Below are positions 44,136 through 53,358 of a stretch of 64,000 nucleotides of DNA, one piece after another. The first letter of the stretch is position 1. Every line of letters begins with the position of its first letter. The translations under genes were made by a program, and so were the position numbers. The DNA is taken from positions 4,030,001 through 4,094,000 of the forward strand of contig CP006667.1 in NCBI GenBank assembly GCA_000471925.1, given 5' to 3'. The DNA is from Ralstonia pickettii DTP0602 (lineage in GTDB: Bacteria > Pseudomonadota > Gammaproteobacteria > Burkholderiales > Burkholderiaceae). The notes beneath the pieces were generated by a model. The model was not told the origin of the DNA, ran no database searches, and was given only the letters and a program-made list of their open reading frames with translations.

Positions 44136-45218
44136 ATGAAAGCCAGCATGCTTGCCAAGCTCGACCAACTGGCCGAGCGACTCGACGAAGTCAACGCCCT
44201 GCTCGCGCGCGAAGACGCCACCGCCAAGATCGACCAGTACCGCAAGCTCAGCCGCGAGCATGCCGAGCTGTCGCCGGTGGCCGAGCAGTATGGCGAGTAC
44301 CGCCAGGCGCAGGATGACCTGGCCACGGCGCAGGCGCTGCTGGACGATCCGGAGATGAAGGACTTTGCCGCCGACGAGATCGCCAGCGCCCGCGCGCGGC
44401 TCGAAGCGCTCGAAGCCAGCCTGCAGCGCCTGCTGCTGCCCAAGGATCCCAACGACGACCGCAACCTCCTGCTGGAAATCCGCGCCGGCACCGGCGGCGA
44501 GGAAAGCGCGCTGTTCGCCGCCGATCTGCTGCGGATGTACACGCGCTACGCCGAACGCCATCGCTGGCAGGTGGAGGTGATGAGCGAGTCCGAATCGGAC
44601 CTGGGCGGCTACAAGGAGGTGATCGTGCGGATCGCCGGTGATGCGGCGTTTTCCAAGCTCAAGTTCGAGTCCGGCGGCCACCGCGTGCAGCGCGTGCCGG
44701 CCACCGAGGCGCAGGGCCGCATCCACACCTCGGCCTGCACCGTCGCGGTGATGCCTGAAGCCGATGAAGTCGGCGAGGTCGAAATCAACCCGGCGGACCT
44801 GCGCATCGACACCTTCCGTGCCTCGGGCGCGGGCGGCCAGCACGTCAACAAGACCGACTCGGCCGTGCGCCTGACCCACCTGCCGACCGGCATCGTGGTC
44901 GAGTGCCAGGACGACCGCAGCCAGCACCGCAACAAAGACAAGGCGATGAAGGTGCTGGCCGCGCGCATTAAGGACATGCAGACGCGCGCCGCACAGGCCA
45001 AGGAGGCCAGCACGCGGCGCAATCTGATCGGCTCGGGCGACCGCAGCGACCGCATCCGCACCTACAACTTCCCGCAGGGGCGCGTGACTGACCACCGCAT
45101 CAACCTGACGTTGTACAAGATCGACATGGTCATGGACGGCGACCTCGACGAACTGCTGTCGGCGCTGTCGGCGGAGCACCAGGCCGACCAGTTGGCGGCG
45201 CTCGGAGGGGACGTTTAA
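44136..45218 (+). CDS. prfA: Peptide chain release factor 1
   Basis: A 360-aa release factor reading UAA and UAG. The PxT codon-recognition motif ([14 protein letters not shown]) and the GGQ of the peptidyl-hydrolysis loop ([16 protein letters not shown]) are both present. The start [12 protein letters not shown] fits the family length. Downstream prmC encodes the methyltransferase that modifies the GGQ glutamine, but a lipoprotein gene is inserted between them. Confidence 0.97.
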   Translation: MKASMLAKLDQLAERLDEVNALLAREDATAKIDQYRKLSREHAELSPVAEQYGEYRQAQDDLATAQALLDDPEMKDFAADEIASARARLEALEASLQRLLLPKDPNDDRNLLLEIRAGTGGEESALFAADLLRMYTRYAERHRWQVEVMSESESDLGGYKEVIVRIAGDAAFSKLKFESGGHRVQRVPATEAQGRIHTSACTVAVMPEADEVGEVEINPADLRIDTFRASGAGGQHVNKTDSAVRLTHLPTGIVVECQDDRSQHRNKDKAMKVLAARIKDMQTRAAQAKEASTRRNLIGSGDRSDRIRTYNFPQGRVTDHRINLTLYKIDMVMDGDLDELLSALSAEHQADQLAALGGDV

Positions 45219-45323
45219 GTCACCCGTGTAACTGTTCCGCCATCAACCGCGCGTAAAGTCGCCGATATAGTTGTATTTCTTGTAAATGCTTGAAACAGCA
45301 CTAGCAGCGTAAAAGGCCCTGTC

Positions 45324-45329
45324 TATAAT
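45324..45329 (+). promoter_or_regulatory. Candidate -10 element of the lipoprotein gene
   Basis: A perfect TATAAT 69 bases before the lipoprotein start. No good -35 is visible at 17-base spacing. It suggests the gene is transcribed separately from prfA. Confidence 0.45.
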
Positions 45330-45398
45330 CGATTTCGACCGGCAAACGGAGAAGGTGCCGGGTGAATCTCTCCCGAAAACATACCCAAGGACGAAATC

Positions 45399-45725
45399 AT
45401 GAAAAAGCTGCTCGCACTGTTGATGATCACCGCGGCGATGGCCGCTTGCAGCAAGAAGGAAGAAGCCCCGGCCGCCTCCAGCGCCGACAGCGCCATGCAA
45501 AGCGCGGCTGAATCCGCCAAGGCCGCCGCCAGCGACGCCGCCGCTGCAGCCAGCAGTGCCGCAGACGCCGCCAAGGCCGCTGCCAACGACGCCGCCTCCA
45601 GCGCTTCGGCCGCTGCCGAGAAGGCCAAGGTCGAAGCCGGCAACGCCATGGAGAACGCCAAGCAGGCTGCCAAGGACGCGGTCAACGCCAGCGCCGACAA
45701 GGCCAAGGACGCGGTCAATAAGTAA
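45399..45725 (+). CDS. Alanine-rich lipoprotein of unknown function
   Basis: A 108-aa protein. A lipoprotein signal peptide (MKKLLALLMITAAMAAC, lipidated Cys17) is followed by a sequence made almost wholly of Ala, Ser, Asp, Lys and Glu in 11-residue-like repeats (AAESAKAAASDAAAA). This would form a long amphipathic helix or coiled coil, resembling LEA-like or Lpp-like proteins. It has its own promoter-like TATAAT and a terminator. Function unknown; an envelope structural or stress role is a guess. Confidence 0.72.
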   Translation: MKKLLALLMITAAMAACSKKEEAPAASSADSAMQSAAESAKAAASDAAAAASSAADAAKAAANDAASSASAAAEKAKVEAGNAMENAKQAAKDAVNASADKAKDAVNK

Positions 45726-45804
45726 TCGTCCCGGCGGGGGCTTCAGGCCGCCGCCGTCAATCTGGCGGTACACTTGGCGCCAAGCCGGAAGTCCCGCCAC
45801 AAAG

Positions 45805-45836
45805 CCCCACCAGGCATTGCGCCGGTGGGGTTTTTT
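45805..45836 (+). terminator. Rho-independent terminator after the lipoprotein gene
   Basis: CCCCACC and GGTGGGG form the stem and TTTTTT follows. It lies 80 bases after the stop and separates the lipoprotein gene from prmC. Confidence 0.85.
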
Positions 45837-45868
45837 ATGGCCGGCAACAGAACCGTCCCTGCCTCCAG

Positions 45869-46741
45869 ATGTCCTCCCCCAACTCCGCCGCACTGCCGGC
45901 GACGCCGACGCTGCGCGAAGCCCAGACCCTGGCTGCCATGACCGGCCTGCCGGCGCTGGAAGCGCGCATGCTGCTGACGCACGTCACCGGGCTGAACCGC
46001 ACCCAGCTGATCACGCGCGACACCGACACCCTCACCATCGCCCAGCGCGACGCCTTTGCCACGCTGCTGGCGCGGCGCCTGGCCGGCGAGCCGATGGCCT
46101 ATCTGATCGGCGAGCGTGAATTCTTCGGCCGCAAGTTCCGCGTCACGCCCGATGTCCTGATCCCGCGGCCCGATACCGAGATCGCGGCGGAAGCGGCGCT
46201 GGCCCGGCTGGCCGACGTGCCGCACCCGCAGGTGCTGGACCTGGGCACGGGCTCGGGCATCCTGGCCGTCACGCTGGCGCGCGAGCGCCGCGATGCACAG
46301 GTGTGGGCCACCGATATCTCGCCCGGTGCGTTGATGGTGGCGCAGGACAACGCCAGCGCACTCGGCGCGGACCGCATCCACTTCCTGGTCTCGGACTGGT
46401 ATGGGGCGCTGCCGCCGGGCCTGCGCTTTCACCTGATCATCAGCAACCCGCCCTATATCGCCGCGGGCGACCCGCACCTGGCCGAGGGCGACCTGCGCTT
46501 CGAGCCGATCGACGCGCTGACCGACCACGAGGACGGCCTGTCCGACCTGCGCGCCATCGTCGGCGGCGCCGGCGCGCGGCTGCTGCCCGGCGGCTGGCTG
46601 CTGATGGAACATGGCTTCGACCAGGCGCAGGCCACCCGCAAGCTGCTGGAAGCCGCCGGCTTCACCGAAGTCTTCACCGCGCGCGACCTGGCGGGGCAGG
46701 AACGCTGCACCGGCGGGCGCTGGCCCCGAACACCGGCCTGA
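45869..46741 (+). CDS. prmC: Release factor glutamine methyltransferase
   Basis: A 290-aa methyltransferase that methylates the GGQ glutamine of release factors. The PrmC hallmark REFFGRKFRVTPDVLIPRPD, the SAM motif VLDLGTGSGILAVTLA and the catalytic NPPY (IISNPPYIA) are all present. The N-terminal helical domain spans residues 1-90. It lies downstream of prfA, its substrate's gene. Confidence 0.93.
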   Translation: MSSPNSAALPATPTLREAQTLAAMTGLPALEARMLLTHVTGLNRTQLITRDTDTLTIAQRDAFATLLARRLAGEPMAYLIGEREFFGRKFRVTPDVLIPRPDTEIAAEAALARLADVPHPQVLDLGTGSGILAVTLARERRDAQVWATDISPGALMVAQDNASALGADRIHFLVSDWYGALPPGLRFHLIISNPPYIAAGDPHLAEGDLRFEPIDALTDHEDGLSDLRAIVGGAGARLLPGGWLLMEHGFDQAQATRKLLEAAGFTEVFTARDLAGQERCTGGRWPRTPA

Positions 46742-46878
46742 GGCCGGCCTGAAGCGCGGCGGCGATTCCGGGTAAAATCTCCGGCAAAACAGATCTCCGC
46801 CGTGCGGCTGGCCGCGCGGCATCCCATTCTCCCCAGGCGGCGCCCGCGCAACGGTCCCGCCCAACCGAAAAGCAAACC

Positions 46879-47190
46879 ATGAGCGACGTGCAGCAAAAGA
46901 TCGACCAGATCGTCAAGGGCAACCCGGTGGTCCTGTTCATGAAGGGCACCGCGCAGTTCCCGATGTGCGGCTTCTCGGGCCGCGCCATCCAGATCCTGAA
47001 GGCCTGCGGCGTGGACGCGCCGACCACGGTCAACGTGCTGGACGATGAAGGCATCCGCCAGGGTATCAAGGAATACGCCAACTGGCCCACCATCCCGCAG
47101 CTCTACGTGAACGGCGAGTTCATCGGCGGCTCGGACATCATGATGGAGATGTACCAGAACGGCGAGCTGCAAACCCTGCTGAAGGGCTGA
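46879..47190 (+). CDS. grxD: Monothiol glutaredoxin (Grx4 family)
   Basis: A 103-aa protein with the monothiol active site CGFS (FPMCGFSGRAIQIL) and the glutathione-binding TIPQLYVNGEFIGGSDI. Family members bind and transfer 2Fe-2S clusters with BolA partners. The N-terminus SDVQQKIDQIV fits. ubiX begins eight bases after its stop. Confidence 0.94.
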   Translation: MSDVQQKIDQIVKGNPVVLFMKGTAQFPMCGFSGRAIQILKACGVDAPTTVNVLDDEGIRQGIKEYANWPTIPQLYVNGEFIGGSDIMMEMYQNGELQTLLKG

Positions 47191-47197
47191 GCCCGCC

Positions 47198-47824
47198 ATG
47201 CCCGTGACCGGCGCCCCGCCGCAGCGGCTGATCGTCGCCATCACGGGCGCCACCGGCGCCATCTACGGCGTGCGCCTGCTGCAGGTGCTGCGCGCGGCGC
47301 CGTCGGTGGAAACGCACCTGCTGATTTCTCCCGCGGGCGTGATGAACCTGCAGCACGAGCTGGATATCAGCCGTGCCGAGGTGGAAGCGCTCGCCGGCGT
47401 CGTGCACAACGTGCGCGATATCGGCGCCACCATCGCCAGCGGCTCGTTCCGCGCGCATGCGATGGTGGTGGCCCCCTGCTCGATGCGCACGCTCGCCGCG
47501 ATCGCGCACGGCCTCTCCGACAACCTGATCACGCGCGCAGCCGACGTCACGCTCAAGGAGCGGCGCAAGCTGGTTTTGATGGTCAGGGAAACGCCGCTGA
47601 ACCTGGCGCATCTGCGCAATATGACGGCGGTGACGGAAATGGGCGGGATCGTGTTCCCGCCGGTGCCGGGCTTCTACCAGAAGCCGCAAAGCATTGCCGA
47701 ACTGGTCGATCATACGGTCGGCCGCGTGCTGGACCTGGTCGACCTGCCCGAGATCGGCCAGACGCTCACGCCCAGCTGGGGCGGACTGAATGCCCGTCCC
47801 GGTGACGCGGCAGGCGGCAACTGA
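47198..47824 (+). CDS. ubiX: Flavin prenyltransferase UbiX
   Basis: A 208-aa enzyme that makes prenylated FMN, the cofactor of the UbiD decarboxylase in ubiquinone synthesis. The FMN-binding VAITGATGAIYGVRLLQ, the VVAPCSMRTLAAIAHG strand, and RRKLVLMVRETPLNLAHL are all conserved. Length is typical. No ubiD is in the window. Confidence 0.93.
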   Translation: MPVTGAPPQRLIVAITGATGAIYGVRLLQVLRAAPSVETHLLISPAGVMNLQHELDISRAEVEALAGVVHNVRDIGATIASGSFRAHAMVVAPCSMRTLAAIAHGLSDNLITRAADVTLKERRKLVLMVRETPLNLAHLRNMTAVTEMGGIVFPPVPGFYQKPQSIAELVDHTVGRVLDLVDLPEIGQTLTPSWGGLNARPGDAAGGN

Positions 47825-47910
47825 ACGCTGCTGCCGGGCTCCCTGCCGTTGCTTCAATCCACTGCTTCAAATCCTTCTACGCTGCTGCATACTCCGGCTA
47901 ACCACTGTCA

Positions 47911-48111
47911 TTACCAGCGACGATAGCCGCGGCCATAGTAGCCGTAGCCGCCGTAGTAGTACGGCCGGGGCGCGACGACCACTGGCGCGGGCGCGACATA
48001 CACGGGCGCCGGGCCTAGCGCAGGGCCGGCGGGGGTGGGATAGACGGCGCAGCCGCCCAGCAGGGTGACTGACGCCGCCGCGGCGGCCAGTCCAATCGTC
48101 AGTATTTTCAT
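47911..48111 (-). CDS. Small Gly/Tyr-rich lipoprotein
   Basis: A 66-aa protein with a lipoprotein signal (LAAAAASVTLLGGC, Cys21) followed by a Pro/Val/Tyr-rich tail ending YYGGYGYYGRGYRRW. Similar small lipoproteins are common in Burkholderiales; function unknown. It converges on ubiX. Confidence 0.7.
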   Translation of the reverse strand: MKILTIGLAAAAASVTLLGGCAVYPTPAGPALGPAPVYVAPAPVVVAPRPYYYGGYGYYGRGYRRW

Positions 48112-48249
48112 GGTTTCGTCCTTGGGGTCGAATCGGGCATGTGCCTGCCCTGCTGACGTTATACGGGCTCGCCGCGTAATACGGCGTCAAAGGCATGTAA
48201 GGCTTGTTACCGTTCCCTACGGAAACGTCGTGGCGACCCCTGGACCCAT

Positions 48250-49767
48250 TCAGATCTCGAACCTTACCCCCTGTGCCAGCGGCAACGAATCGCCATAGTT
48301 GACCGTATTGGTCGCCCTGCGCATATACCCCTTCCACGCATCCGACCCTGACTCGCGCCCGCCGCCGGTTGCCTTCTCGCCGCCGAACGCGCCACCGATC
48401 TCCGCCCCGCTGGTGCCGATGTTGACGTTGGCAATGCCGCAGTCGCTGCCCGCGGACGAGATGAAGCGTTCCGCCTCGCGCATCGATTCCGTGAAGATGC
48501 AAGACGATAGCCCGTGCGCCGCGGCATTATTCAGCGCGATCGCCTCGTCGAAGGTGGTGTACGGCATCAGGTACAGGATCGGCGCGAAGGTCTCGGTCAG
48601 CATGGTGTCGTGCTGTTCGTCGGTCATCACCAGCGCGGGTCGCACGTAGCACGCGTGCGGAAAGCGGTCGGCCAGCAGCCGTTCGCCACCGGTGACGATA
48701 TTGCCCTGCGCGCGGCACGCGGCCAACGCATTGGCCATGGCCTCTCCGGCGGTATTGTCGATCAGCGGGCCAAGCAGCGTGCCGTCCTCGAGCGGGTCGC
48801 CGACGGGCAGGCGATCGAACACGGTGATCAGCCGGCTGGCCATGGTGTCCATCAGGTCGGCGTGGATAAAGCAGCGGCGCAGCGTGGTACACCGCTGGCC
48901 TGCCGTGCCCGCCGCCGCGAAGGTGATCGCGCGCACGGCCAGTTCAATGTCGGCGGACGGTGCCACGATGGCCGCGTTGTTGCCGCCCAGCTCCAGGATG
49001 CTGCGCTTGAACTGCCCGGCGCAGGCGATGCCGACCTCGCGCCCCATCCGGGTCGAGCCGGTGGCGCTGACCAGCCGCACCGCCGGGTGCGATACCAGGT
49101 GATTACCCAGCATCCGCCCGCCCGGCAGCACCACCGAGATGCCGCTGTGCTGCGGCGCCACCGCCGCCAGCACGCGGTCGAGCAGCCCCTGCGCAGCCAG
49201 CGCGCACAGCGTGGCCTTCTCCGAGGGCTTCCAGATAACGCCGTTGCCGCACACCAGCGCCAGCGCCGAGTTCCACGCCCATACCGCCACCGGGAAGTTG
49301 AAGGCCGAGATCACGCCGCACAGCCCGTAGGGGTGCCAGGTCTCGCGCATCGCGTGCTGCGGGCGCTCGGAAGCGATGGTCAGCCCGTGCAACTGGCGCG
49401 ACAGCCCGACCGCGAAGTCGCAGATATCGATCATCTCCTGCACCTCGCCCAGCCCTTCCTGCAGGATCTTGCCCGTCTCGAGCGACACCAGCCGGCCCAG
49501 CGCCTGCTTGTGTTCGCGCAGCACCTCGCCGAAGCGCCGCACGATCTCGCCGCGCGCCGGCGCGGGCAGCAGCGCCCAGGTGCTCTGCGCCGCGTGGGCG
49601 CGCGCGATCAGCGCATCGGCCTGTGCCGGCGTGCAGGCGGGCACATGGCCGATGGCCTCGCCGTCCACCGGCGAGCGCACGGTCACGGTGCCGGCCGGCG
49701 TGCCCTCCTGCCAGGGCCGCGGCAGGCCGATCGAATCCCAGCTGGCAGCGAACTGTTGCGCTTTCAT
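48250..49767 (-). CDS. amaB: Aminoadipate-semialdehyde dehydrogenase (ALDH7 type)
   Basis: A 505-aa NAD-dependent aldehyde dehydrogenase. The catalytic Cys is in GTAGQRCTTLRR, the general-base Glu in LELGGNNAAI, and the C-terminal FGGEKATGGGRESGSDAWK is typical of the ALDH7/antiquitin group that oxidises 2-aminoadipate 6-semialdehyde in lysine breakdown. The start at 49767 overlaps the stop of the upstream dehydrogenase by four bases, so they are co-translated. The symbol follows usage in Pseudomonas. Confidence 0.85.
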   Translation of the reverse strand: MKAQQFAASWDSIGLPRPWQEGTPAGTVTVRSPVDGEAIGHVPACTPAQADALIARAHAAQSTWALLPAPARGEIVRRFGEVLREHKQALGRLVSLETGKILQEGLGEVQEMIDICDFAVGLSRQLHGLTIASERPQHAMRETWHPYGLCGVISAFNFPVAVWAWNSALALVCGNGVIWKPSEKATLCALAAQGLLDRVLAAVAPQHSGISVVLPGGRMLGNHLVSHPAVRLVSATGSTRMGREVGIACAGQFKRSILELGGNNAAIVAPSADIELAVRAITFAAAGTAGQRCTTLRRCFIHADLMDTMASRLITVFDRLPVGDPLEDGTLLGPLIDNTAGEAMANALAACRAQGNIVTGGERLLADRFPHACYVRPALVMTDEQHDTMLTETFAPILYLMPYTTFDEAIALNNAAAHGLSSCIFTESMREAERFISSAGSDCGIANVNIGTSGAEIGGAFGGEKATGGGRESGSDAWKGYMRRATNTVNYGDSLPLAQGVRFEI

Positions 49768-50945
49768 ACATGCATCTCCTGTAGCGGGTGCTGCGTGTAG
49801 TGGCGGCCGAAGCGGTTGGCCAGGAAGGCGTCGAGCGGCATCTGCTCCTGCCGGACGAAGCCGGACTGCGGCAGTGCGCCGGTCGCCACCATGTCCAGCG
49901 CGGTGCAGATGCCCGCAGCGGTGGTCAGCTGGATCGCGTTGACATGCCCGCCCTTGCCGTCCACCCCGCCGATGCGCGCCGAGAACGAAGCCTGCGTCAG
50001 CGGCCCGCGCCCCCGTTCGCCGCCGGCCGGATAGCCGGTGGCGGTGGCGAACACGATCACCACGTCCTGCTCGGTGACCGGGATGGCGCGGTCGAAGATA
50101 TCGCGCAGCCATTCGCGGCGTTCGCGCAGGCGCAGGTCGTTGAGCAGCAGCTTCATCAGCGTGCAGTGGCCGGGATAGCGGATGGACTTGTAGTCGACAT
50201 TGCGTGCGCGCCCGGCCAGCGTTTCGGGCAGCGTGCCGAGGCCGCCTGATGTATTAAAGGCCTCATATTCGATACCGTCCAGCGCGAAACTCTCCAGCCC
50301 CTCCAGCGCCGGCAACTCCACGCGGCGGCCGTCGACGATGGCCTCGCAGGGGTTGCAATACTCGTTGATCAGTCCCTCGGTGCTCCAGGTCAGGTTGTAC
50401 TTGAGCGCGTTGCTGGGGTAGCGCGGCAGCGCGCCGACACGCATCTGCAGGTCGAGCAAGCCGCCGCCGCCGCGCAGGAAGCGCTGCGCCAGGTCGTGCC
50501 CGACCACGCCGATAAAGCCGGGCGCCAGCCCGCACTGCGGCATCAGCACCGAGCGCGCGCCCTGCGCCAGCGCGCGGATGGCCTGGGTGGCGGCCACATC
50601 CTCGGTCAGGTCGAAGTAATGCACGCCCAGGCGCGCCGCGACCGAGGCCACGCTGATGGCGGCATGGAACGGCAGCGCGTTGAGTACGGCATCGGCGCCG
50701 GCCAGCAGCGCGGCGCAGGTGCCCGGCTCGGTGGGGTCGCCGGCGCGCGCCAGCACGCCGCGCGGCAGGCCGTCCAGCCGGCGCGCGTCATGGTCAACCA
50801 CGCTGACGCGGTAGTCGCCGCTGTCATGCAGCATCGCCGCGATGGTGCGGCCGATCTTGCCCGCGCCCAGCACCGTCACGTGCAGCGGGCGGGTCGCCTT
50901 GGGCAGGTCGCGCGGGCCCTGCCGGCCCAGGTTCGAGGGTTGCAT
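49764..50945 (-). CDS. Saccharopine dehydrogenase-family protein, probable L-lysine 6-dehydrogenase
   Basis: A 393-aa NAD(P)-dependent oxidoreductase. The Rossmann motif VTVLGAGKIGRTIAAML is at about residues 22-38; DLTEDVAATQAIRAL and QCGLAPGFIGVVGHDL follow, as in the saccharopine/lysine 6-dehydrogenase family. The partner gene for aminoadipate-semialdehyde dehydrogenase makes lysine 6-dehydrogenase (lysine to allysine) the most economical role; saccharopine cleavage is the alternative. Start at 50945 chosen because the Rossmann strand follows closely. Confidence 0.72.
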   Translation of the reverse strand: MQPSNLGRQGPRDLPKATRPLHVTVLGAGKIGRTIAAMLHDSGDYRVSVVDHDARRLDGLPRGVLARAGDPTEPGTCAALLAGADAVLNALPFHAAISVASVAARLGVHYFDLTEDVAATQAIRALAQGARSVLMPQCGLAPGFIGVVGHDLAQRFLRGGGGLLDLQMRVGALPRYPSNALKYNLTWSTEGLINEYCNPCEAIVDGRRVELPALEGLESFALDGIEYEAFNTSGGLGTLPETLAGRARNVDYKSIRYPGHCTLMKLLLNDLRLRERREWLRDIFDRAIPVTEQDVVIVFATATGYPAGGERGRGPLTQASFSARIGGVDGKGGHVNAIQLTTAAGICTALDMVATGALPQSGFVRQEQMPLDAFLANRFGRHYTQHPLQEMHV

Positions 50946-51073
50946 GGTGTCTCCGTCCACAAGAAAAGTTGGTCCCGTTGACTGGAGTATGGATAGCCCA
51001 TGAGACGGAATGAAGGCCCAAGAACGACGAAAAACCGCCATAATCGAACGAAACGACGAGACCTACCGACGTA

Positions 51074-51523
51074 ATGACAGAACTCGACGCCACGGACCGC
51101 CACCTGCTGTCACGCTTGCAGGCCAATGCGCGCGAAAGCGCCGCCAACCTCGCCCGGCACCTGGGTATCGCCCGCACCACCGTGGTCGCGCGCATCGCGC
51201 GGCTGGAGCGCTCGGGGGTGATCGCCGGCTACGGCGTGCGGCTGGGTCAGAAGATGGAAGACAACGCGATCCTGGCCTACTGCGGCCTGTCGGTGCAGCC
51301 CAAGGCCGCGCCTGCGATCCTGCGTGCGCTGCAGCGGCTGCCAGAGATCGAGGAGGTCAATTCCGTCAGCGGGCCGGTCGACTACCTGGTGGCGATCCGC
51401 TGCGACACACATGACCGCCTCGATCGGCTGCTGGACGAGATCGGCATGCTCGACGGCGTCAACCACACCACCACCTCGATCGTGCTGGCGCGCAAGCTCG
51501 ACCGCCGGCGCGCTGCCGGCTGA
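51074..51523 (+). CDS. Lrp/AsnC-family transcriptional regulator
   Basis: A 149-aa regulator: N-terminal winged helix (LDATDRHLLSRLQANARESA, then LGIARTTVVARIARLERSGVI) and a C-terminal RAM effector domain (residues 70-149). It is transcribed divergently from the lysine-degradation pair 128 bases away, so it is probably their lysine-responsive regulator (inference). Confidence 0.88.
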   Translation: MTELDATDRHLLSRLQANARESAANLARHLGIARTTVVARIARLERSGVIAGYGVRLGQKMEDNAILAYCGLSVQPKAAPAILRALQRLPEIEEVNSVSGPVDYLVAIRCDTHDRLDRLLDEIGMLDGVNHTTTSIVLARKLDRRRAAG

Positions 51524-51568
51524 AGCGGTATGCTGCCTACCCGATCAAGCCATTGCGGAGAACACAAC

Positions 51569-52378
51569 ATGAACAATCCGATCCGTGTCGCCGTGGGCGG
51601 CGTGACCGGCTGGGCCGGCGGCGAACTGGCGCGCGGCGTGGCGCACGCGGCGGACATGACGCTGGTGGCCGGCCTGTCGCGCGGCGCCGCCGGGCAGCCG
51701 CTGGCGCAGCTGACCGGCCATGCCGATACCCCGGGCGTGGCCGCCGCCAGCATCGAGGCACTGGGCGAGACACCCTATGACGTCTACGTCGAATACACCA
51801 AGCCGGCGATCGCCAAGCACAACATTTTGCAAGCGCTGGCGCATGGTGCGCACGTGGTGGTGGGCACCTCCGGGCTGACCGACGAGGACTATGCCGAGAT
51901 CGACGCAGCCGCGCGCAAGGCCGACCGCGGCGTGCTCGCCTGCGGCAATTTCGCCATCACGGTGGTGCTGCTGCAGAAGTTTGCCGAGATGGCGGCGCGC
52001 CACCTGGAGCACTGGGAGATCATCGACTACGCCAAGGCCGGCAAGGTCGACGTGCCTTCGGGCACGGTGCGCGAGCTGGCCTACCGGCTCGGCCAGGTCA
52101 AGACCGCGGCGCAGGTGGTGCCGGTCGACCAAGTCAACGGTCCGATGGAAACCCGCGGCGCCACCATGTCCGGCACGCAGGTACATGCGGTGCGACTGCC
52201 GGGCTACCAGCTTGGCGTGGAGGTGATCTTCGGCGCCGACGGGCAGCGCCTGCACCTGAAGCACGAGGCTGGCGACGGCTCCACGCCCTATGTCGCCGGC
52301 GCGCTGCTGGCGATCCGCAAGGTCCATACCGTGCGCGGCGTGGTGCGGGGGCTGGACAAGGTGATGGAAGGTCTCTGA
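51569..52378 (+). CDS. DapB-family reductase with altered active site
   Basis: A 269-aa protein aligned with 4-hydroxy-tetrahydrodipicolinate reductase over its whole length: nucleotide loop VAVGGVTGWAGGELARGV, VVVGTSGLTDEDY, GNFAITVVLL, and the substrate loop KVDVPSGTVREL. The catalytic His-His of canonical DapB (AHHRHKVDAPSGT) is replaced here by YAKAGKVDVPSGT, although the Lys and the PSGT remain. It may act on another cyclic imine. It lies beside lysine-catabolism genes and the Lrp regulator. I would not assign it to lysine synthesis. Confidence 0.7.
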   Translation: MNNPIRVAVGGVTGWAGGELARGVAHAADMTLVAGLSRGAAGQPLAQLTGHADTPGVAAASIEALGETPYDVYVEYTKPAIAKHNILQALAHGAHVVVGTSGLTDEDYAEIDAAARKADRGVLACGNFAITVVLLQKFAEMAARHLEHWEIIDYAKAGKVDVPSGTVRELAYRLGQVKTAAQVVPVDQVNGPMETRGATMSGTQVHAVRLPGYQLGVEVIFGADGQRLHLKHEAGDGSTPYVAGALLAIRKVHTVRGVVRGLDKVMEGL

Positions 52379-52423
52379 GGCAAACGCATTGACTGGCGGG
52401 CGGCGCTGCCGCCCACCGCGGTC

Positions 52424-53152
52424 TTACCAGCTGCCCGGCTTCTCCGGCTTGGCGGCCGGCTTGGGCGCCGGCTTGGCAGGCTTAGCGGCCGGCGCGGAAG
52501 CCGGCGCCGGATTGAGTTTATTGTCGATCTCAGCGTCCTTCTCCGCCATCAGAACGCGCGCCTGCGGCAGCAGCATCTCGATGGTGCCGGTGTTGGGATC
52601 TTCCGGCATCGCGTACAGCTCCACGGTCAGCGGCTTCTGCATCCAGCCCGCGTGCAGCGTCTTGACGGTCTTGCCGCCCTTGTCGCGCATGTCGACCTGT
52701 TCCTGGCGGAACGGCTTGCCATACAGCGCCGTGACGCTGTCGGCCGCGGCCTGCTGCGAGTTGGCGCCGGCGGTCGGCACGATCAGACCGACCAGCGCGT
52801 TGCGGTCGACAAAGGCCACCACATGCGGGCCATCCATGAAGGCGGGGCGCTTGTCGCGCGGCACGCCGACCTGGCGCATCAGGCCGTCGCCCTTCAGTTC
52901 GACGCAAAACCCGGTGACATCGCGGCCGTCGGGCGTGCGCTTGTCGGCGCAATCTGGCAAGGCCGGCAGCGGGTTGCCGATTTCCAGCATGCCGAGCATT
53001 GGCGCCAGCGCGCTGGTTTCGGACTGGGCCGCAGACTTGGCCGATGACGGAGAAGCAGGCTTGGCGGCAGCCGCGGAAGCAGGTGCGGCGATGGCGCCAG
53101 TGGCGGCGCCCAGCAGGCCGGCAAGCGCCAGCCCGGCAACGGGGAATTTCAA
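52424..53152 (-). CDS. Secreted protein of unknown function
   Basis: A 242-aa protein starting at TTG (AGGAG six bases upstream), with a signal peptide KFPVAGLALAGLLGAATGAIA and a following Ala/Ser/Lys-rich linker. The middle 130 residues contain CADKRTPDGRDVTGFCVELKG, where two cysteines may form a disulfide. The C-terminus is a Pro/Ala/Lys repeat (PAPKPAAKPEKPGSW). No family is recognised. Confidence 0.65.
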   Translation of the reverse strand: MKFPVAGLALAGLLGAATGAIAAPASAAAAKPASPSSAKSAAQSETSALAPMLGMLEIGNPLPALPDCADKRTPDGRDVTGFCVELKGDGLMRQVGVPRDKRPAFMDGPHVVAFVDRNALVGLIVPTAGANSQQAAADSVTALYGKPFRQEQVDMRDKGGKTVKTLHAGWMQKPLTVELYAMPEDPNTGTIEMLLPQARVLMAEKDAEIDNKLNPAPASAPAAKPAKPAPKPAAKPEKPGSW

Positions 53153-53358
53153 ATCGGACTCCTGGATGAACCTGGACAAACCTGGATAAAGGGCTCCGGG
53201 TTGGAGCAAGCCCTGGCCCGGATGTTCCGGGCGGATCGCGGTCGCGCGGGGCAAAACCGGCACACGGCGGTGACGACAAAGTCACTGCGACCGGTTCGAT
53301 ACGGGGCGACCGTCAGCTTAACCGATCGCCAAGGCGGCTCCGGCACTTGTGGCGGCGC

